This document shows, in pieces, positions 59,724-64,000 of a stretch of DNA of 64,000 bases. The position numbers were made by a program, and so were the translations under genes. Source of the stretch: CAZNXJ01 sp964577115 (GTDB taxonomy: Bacteria > Planctomycetota > Planctomycetia > Pirellulales > Pirellulaceae). The notes beneath the pieces were generated by a model, which was not told where the DNA came from, did no database searches, and was given only the letters and a program-made list of their open reading frames with translations. The stretch is from assembly GCA_964577115.1 (NCBI GenBank), contig CAZNXJ010000017.1:1-64000 (forward strand), read 5' to 3'. Numbering within the stretch: position 1 is the first letter of the stretch; each line of letters starts with the position of its first letter.

Positions 59724-62240
59724 ATGTATCGGGGACCGAATGGCCGTTGGGCAATCGCCGCATGGGTGCTCGTCTGCGTAGCGGTGCACGGCGTGGCGCG
59801 TGGCCGGGATGCACAACCGCCGGAACTCAAATCGGTTTTTCCGCCGGGCGGACAGGCGGGCACAACGATCGAAGTGCAGGCCACGATCAGCGGATCTGCT
59901 GCGAGCACACTCGTCAGTAATGTGCCGGGCTGGCAGTGTGTGGCACTCGGTGAAGGGCGCTACGCCATCACGGTACCGGCCGGCACCACGGCCGGCTTGT
60001 ACGATGTATGGGCCGTAGGCGAGCAGGGCGTGAGTTCTCCGCGCACGTTCTATGTCGGCCATCGGGCCGAAGTCTCCGAGCCCCCATCAAACGATGCGCT
60101 GGAAGCCGCGCCTCTCATTGGCGTCGGCGTCACCATCAATGGGCGGTTGGAAAAAGCCGGCGATCGCGATTGTTATCGGTTTGACGCAAAGCGCGGGCAG
60201 CTCGTTCTTATCGAATGTTGGGCCGAGCGGATTGATTCGCCGCTGCGAGCGGTTCTCGAGATTTATAGTGCTACCGGTATTCGGCTGGCGGTGAATCGTG
60301 GGTACTTCGGCGTGGATCCACTCATCCCATTTCAGGTGCCCGAGGACGGTACTTACACGGTGCGCGTCGAAGATCTCGTCGCGAGCGGCAGCAACGAGCA
60401 CTGTTACCGTCTTGATATCGCCACTGACCCACGCGTGGTGACGTGGATGCCGGCGATTATTCCTCGCGGGCAATCATCGCGCATTACGTTATTTGGATGG
60501 AATCTTGGGGGAGAGTCTGACAGTTTGCTGGCAGTAGCGACGCTTGGCGATGGGACGGCCGCTGCGGGATTCGAACGGCTGGAAGTCGAGATCCCGGCGG
60601 AGGCGGCGGAGCCAAGTGATTCGCTGCCGGTGCGACTCGGTCCCGCGCAATCCGTATGCGAAGCGATGGCGTATCGCCATCCCGGCAGCCATCAAACGCT
60701 CGCTATTGGCCTGACCGACGTTCCTGTTTCCACGGACACTCACGACAATCACTCGCCCGCATCGGCGCAAATCATCTCATGTCCCGGCGAGATCAGCGGG
60801 CAGCTTGCAGCGCTTGGCGAGCAGGATTGGTTTGCGCTGGATCTCCGCCGCGGCGAGGTCGTGTATTTCGAAGCCTTCGGCGAGCGGATCGATTCGCCCG
60901 TCGATTTGGATCTCAGTATCTTCGATGCACAAGGCCAGACGAGGCTTGCCCACTTCAGTGACGAATTGACCAATGTTGGCGGTAAGAATTTGCCGACCAC
61001 GCATCTCGACCCCTCAGGTCGCTGGGTGGCTCCGCACGATGGAACATATCTCATCTGCATCCGCGATCTGGCGGCGAGCCAGCCGTATGACCCGCGCCGC
61101 GTTTATCAGCTGGCCGTCCGCCGCGAACAGCCCGACTTTCAGCTGTTAGTTTGCACGCATGCGGGCGAACCGCGTGGCCTGAATATACCGCCCGGTGGCC
61201 GAGCCACGCTCGACGTGCTCGCCCTCCGTCAGCGCGGCTGCGAGGGTTCGATTCGCGTCACTGCTGTCGATCTGCCCGAAGGCGTGGAATGTCCCGACGT
61301 GTGGCTCGGACCGGGTGTCTCTCGAACGACACTGGTGGTTTCCGCGAGCGAGAACGCGAGCCACGGACTGTATGAACTGCGGCTCAAAGGACTCCTCGAG
61401 GATGCGAACACGTCCGACGTTTCGTCACGTGGTATGAACAGCATGGTTCGCCGAGTGAACCCGGCCACAGTCGTCCGGGCCAACGCACCGATGGGCTGGG
61501 GCCGTCTCATGTCACGCTTGCCGCTATATATCGGCGGAAATGCGCCGCTGCGCATTCGAGCTAACGGACACGAGCCGCTTGCGCATCACCTGTACGGAAC
61601 GCTCCATGTTCGGCATGCGCCAGGCAGCGTCCTCGATATCGCCGTGACGGTCGACCGCGACGATTCGGTAGCCGCCGCGGAGATTCAGCTTACCGGGATC
61701 GGTCTACCTCCCATGATCCAGAACCAGGCAGCGACGATCGCTGCGGGGGAAGCGCGCGGTCATCTGAGTTTTTACCTCCCGCCCACCATGCCTGCCGGTA
61801 CGTACTCGCTGGCCGTTCGCGCTCATACGACACTTCTTGGAGCTGACGGTAAAAAAACGCCGGTCTACGTGGATAGTAACACCATCACGTTCGAAGTCAG
61901 TCGGGCGGCGTTCTACGTCGAGATCGACCCGCTCGCGCCTCGGCGGGCTCGGCGGGGCGAAACACTCCAAGTGGCCTATCGCGTGCAGCGAATGAACGGT
62001 TTTATTGGCAAGGTGCATACGGAACTGGCTGCTCCTGGTGTAGTGACGGACGTTGACGGCTTACTTGCTCGGGGCGAGACATTCGTCGGCCAGACCGATA
62101 GCGGGTCACTGCAAATCATCGTCAATCCCGACGCGCCGCTCGGACCGCACCCCTTCCTGCGTTTATTTACGGTCGGAGTTGTCGAGGACGAACCGATATA
62201 TTTCGGCAGCCAATTCCTTCCCTTGGAAATCGTCGAATAG
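59724..62240 (+). CDS. Large secreted protein with PPC-like domains
   Basis: 838 residues. A signal peptide (AIAAWVLVCVAVHGVARG) leads to a first beta-rich region (PPGGQAGTTIEVQATISGSA) and two PPC (bacterial pre-peptidase C-terminal) domains: about 120-220 (GRLEKAGDRDCYRFDAKRGQ, VPEDGTYTVRVEDLVAS) and about 340-470 (GQLAALGEQDWFALDLRRGE, HDGTYLICIRDLAAS). The rest is further beta-sandwich-like sequence. PPC domains occur in secreted proteases and in many planctomycete surface proteins; no protease domain is seen here. It lies 25 bases upstream of a truncated DUF1549/DUF1553 gene and is presumably co-transcribed with it. In other planctomycete loci such a protein accompanies the cytochrome/DUF1501 set. 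Confidence 0.86.
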   Translation: MYRGPNGRWAIAAWVLVCVAVHGVARGRDAQPPELKSVFPPGGQAGTTIEVQATISGSAASTLVSNVPGWQCVALGEGRYAITVPAGTTAGLYDVWAVGEQGVSSPRTFYVGHRAEVSEPPSNDALEAAPLIGVGVTINGRLEKAGDRDCYRFDAKRGQLVLIECWAERIDSPLRAVLEIYSATGIRLAVNRGYFGVDPLIPFQVPEDGTYTVRVEDLVASGSNEHCYRLDIATDPRVVTWMPAIIPRGQSSRITLFGWNLGGESDSLLAVATLGDGTAAAGFERLEVEIPAEAAEPSDSLPVRLGPAQSVCEAMAYRHPGSHQTLAIGLTDVPVSTDTHDNHSPASAQIISCPGEISGQLAALGEQDWFALDLRRGEVVYFEAFGERIDSPVDLDLSIFDAQGQTRLAHFSDELTNVGGKNLPTTHLDPSGRWVAPHDGTYLICIRDLAASQPYDPRRVYQLAVRREQPDFQLLVCTHAGEPRGLNIPPGGRATLDVLALRQRGCEGSIRVTAVDLPEGVECPDVWLGPGVSRTTLVVSASENASHGLYELRLKGLLEDANTSDVSSRGMNSMVRRVNPATVVRANAPMGWGRLMSRLPLYIGGNAPLRIRANGHEPLAHHLYGTLHVRHAPGSVLDIAVTVDRDDSVAAAEIQLTGIGLPPMIQNQAATIAAGEARGHLSFYLPPTMPAGTYSLAVRAHTTLLGADGKKTPVYVDSNTITFEVSRAAFYVEIDPLAPRRARRGETLQVAYRVQRMNGFIGKVHTELAAPGVVTDVDGLLARGETFVGQTDSGSLQIIVNPDAPLGPHPFLRLFTVGVVEDEPIYFGSQFLPLEIVE

Positions 62241-62265
62241 CGGAGTGCCCACCAGGAATTGCCGC

Positions 62266-64000
62266 ATGAACTGCTATCGAAGGAAATTCGCAAGCGCGCG
62301 AGTGCTCGTACTGCTCCTCCTGCTTGCACCCGCTTGCCTCGCTAATGAGCCACCCAACACGGATGCGGCGCAGCCACGCGTCGTGCGGTTTGCGACAGAT
62401 GTTGTGCCCGTGCTGACACGGCTCGGATGTAACGGTGGTGGGTGTCATGGAAAGGCGACCGGGCAGAATGGTTTTCGGCTTTCGCTGCTCGGTTTCGAAC
62501 CAGAAGTGGACTACGAGGCGCTGGTAGGTGAAGCACGCGGCCGCCGGATCTCGCTGGCAGCGCCGGATCAAAGCTTGCTTTTGCTGAAGGCAACAGCGCG
62601 GCTGCCGCACGGCGGTGGGCGGAGGCTGGAAGAGGATAGTGACGATTACCGCCTACTCCGTGATTGGATCGCACAAGGTGCTCGGCCGGCGCTGCCGGAT
62701 GATCCGACGATCGAGCGTATTACCGTCGAGCCGGCAACACTGGTATTGCCGACGCAGACCACCAAACAGCTCACCGTCACGGCATGGTTTTCCAACGGCG
62801 AACGCCGCGACGTGACGGATCAATCGGTCTACCAGTCGAACGATCCCGAGATTGCCGCGGTGAGCTCGGAGGGGCTCGTGCAAACGCAGTCGCGACCAGG
62901 GTTGTTCGCCATCATGGCTCGGTACGGCGACCAGATTGCGACATTCCAAGCAGCGGTGCCGTACGTTACGGACCCGCAGCGGCTGGCGGACGTCCAGCGG
63001 CAACTCGACGAGGTCGAAAACCGCCTCGGTACCTCGCAGGTCGATCGGCTTCTCTTGCAGCAGTGGCGGCGGCTCGCCGTGGTGCCATCCGAGCCGGCGG
63101 ATGATGTGACTTTTTTGCGTCGCGCGATGTTGGACATTTGCGGCACGTTGCCAACGAGCGAAGAAGTTGCCGAGTACGTTGCGGACAAACGCAGCGATAA
63201 GCGCCGACGATTGATCGATCGGCTGCTCGAACGGCCCGAATATGCCAGCTATTTTGCGTTGAAATGGGCCGACATCTTGCAAAACCGCGGCGCGGGCTAC
63301 GGAACATCCAAACAGCGAGCCGGTACCGCGCTGTTTGCCGGATGGATACGCGATTCGATCGCGGCGAATAAACCATATGATCAGTTCGTCACCGAGATTC
63401 TCACGGCGACGGGCAGTCAGCGGCTCAATCCACCCACGGTCTGGTACCGAAGCGTGCGAACTTCGACGGACTATGTTGAATCCGTGGCGCAGGCGTTTCT
63501 TGGCGTACGCATTCAGTGTGCACAGTGCCACCATCATCCGTCGGAGAATTGGAGCCAGGCGGATTACTTTGGACTTGCAGCGGCGTTTGCGCGTGTTGGC
63601 CGCAAGGGCGGGTTCGCGGATGCGGAAGTGCCGACCGACGAGATCATCTTTGTGAAGGACCGCGGCGCGGTGCAACATCCGCGCACCGGGGAAGTGCTGG
63701 CGCCGAAACCTCTAGGCAGCGCTCCGTTCGACCTCGGGGTGCACGACGATCCGCGGCGGCACCTGGCCGCATGGATGACGGCTCCGGACAATCCCTTCTT
63801 CGCCCGTACGATGGCGAACCGTATGTGGGCTCATTTCTTCGGGCGAGGCATCATTGACCCGATTGATGACGCCCGGAGTACGAATCCACCGAGCAACCCC
63901 GAACTGCTCGATGCATTAGCCGCTGATTTCGTATCGAGCGGCTACGACGTCAAGCAACTGATCCGTGTCATTACGAATAGCTACGCATACGGGCTTTCGT
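62266..64000 (+). CDS. DUF1549-DUF1553 protein with Ig-like domain (partial, runs off the window)
   Basis: At least 578 residues; the frame is open to the end of the window. A signal peptide (ARVLVLLLLLAPACLA) is followed by a variant haem-like motif CNGGGCH (55-61; CX4CH) in place of CxxCH, then an Ig-like/Big_2 segment (about 145-240: VEPATLVLPTQTTKQLTVTA; VTDQSVYQSNDPEIAAVSSE). Next is DUF1549 (RRAMLDICGTLPTSEEVAEY; YASYFALKWADILQNRGAG) with CAQCHHHP at about 418. DUF1553 begins near 63780 (FARTMANRMWAHFFGRGIID). It follows the PPC-domain gene by 25 bases, and AGGA lies about 8 bases before the ATG. A DUF1501 partner would be expected downstream, outside the window. Confidence 0.9.
   Translation, partial: MNCYRRKFASARVLVLLLLLAPACLANEPPNTDAAQPRVVRFATDVVPVLTRLGCNGGGCHGKATGQNGFRLSLLGFEPEVDYEALVGEARGRRISLAAPDQSLLLLKATARLPHGGGRRLEEDSDDYRLLRDWIAQGARPALPDDPTIERITVEPATLVLPTQTTKQLTVTAWFSNGERRDVTDQSVYQSNDPEIAAVSSEGLVQTQSRPGLFAIMARYGDQIATFQAAVPYVTDPQRLADVQRQLDEVENRLGTSQVDRLLLQQWRRLAVVPSEPADDVTFLRRAMLDICGTLPTSEEVAEYVADKRSDKRRRLIDRLLERPEYASYFALKWADILQNRGAGYGTSKQRAGTALFAGWIRDSIAANKPYDQFVTEILTATGSQRLNPPTVWYRSVRTSTDYVESVAQAFLGVRIQCAQCHHHPSENWSQADYFGLAAAFARVGRKGGFADAEVPTDEIIFVKDRGAVQHPRTGEVLAPKPLGSAPFDLGVHDDPRRHLAAWMTAPDNPFFARTMANRMWAHFFGRGIIDPIDDARSTNPPSNPELLDALAADFVSSGYDVKQLIRVITNSYAYGLS

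Overview
The window looks like chromosomal DNA of a Planctomycete, probably of the Pirellulales. The evidence is the gene content: three complete pairs plus one truncated copy of the planctomycete-typical cytochrome/DUF1549/DUF1553 and DUF1501 secreted proteins, an NPYEPP-type membrane protein, SLA1-homology (SHD1) domains, a GC-rich composition, and a high density of unknown secreted proteins. All identifications come from reading the sequence and from remembered family features; no database search was run.

Layout. 1-5.3 kb: a tRNA-Lys(UUU) gene, then a reverse-strand DUF1501 / cytochrome-DUF1549-DUF1553 pair. 5.6-12 kb: a small secreted protein, a zinc-ribbon miniprotein, glgC (glycogen synthesis), leuS and, divergently, map. 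12-20.3 kb: an SH3-like secreted protein, a HEAT-repeat-like membrane protein, a conserved secreted protein behind a structured leader, an AMP-forming acyl ligase of the Aas C-terminal type, two small envelope proteins, and an RsbW-like anti-sigma kinase behind a very good promoter-like sequence. 20.3-28 kb: an SHD1 protein with a long Gly-Ala-Pro low-complexity region, a Tat-exported protein and a large alpha/beta-hydrolase in one operon, membrane and CsbD-like stress proteins, and an AAA ATPase. 28-35 kb: a very large TPR-glycosyltransferase-methyltransferase fusion, a lactonase-type beta-propeller and a PQQ-type beta-propeller. 35-51 kb: two more DUF1501 / cytochrome pairs flanking a TlpA-like thioredoxin, a peroxiredoxin, a ceramidase-like hydrolase, a purple-acid-phosphatase-like enzyme and another PQQ propeller. 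51-59.4 kb: an outer-membrane protein, then a type VI secretion payload cassette (vgrG, papain-fold toxin candidate, Imm35/YrhB-like immunity protein, PAAR tip, FHA-DUF4123 adaptor), closed by a convergent lipoprotein serpin. 59.7-64 kb: a PPC-domain secreted protein and a truncated DUF1549/DUF1553 protein.

The most interesting unit is the 53.1-58.1 kb cassette. VgrG and PAAR would form the spike of a contractile injector, the FHA-DUF4123 protein would load cargo, the 199-residue protein with a Cys-His-Gln papain-like arrangement would be the cargo, and the 98-residue YrhB-like protein would protect the producer. No structural (sheath, baseplate, ATPase) genes of the secretion system are in the window, so this is an orphan payload island. 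Second in interest is the single-chain TPR-GT41-C-methyltransferase at 28-31.8 kb. Non-coding observations include G-rich TTTAGGG/TTCAGGG-type elements at two or three intergenic sites, perfect or near-perfect hairpins between convergent genes, and a nested inverted repeat just ahead of the ribosome binding site at 15.2 kb.
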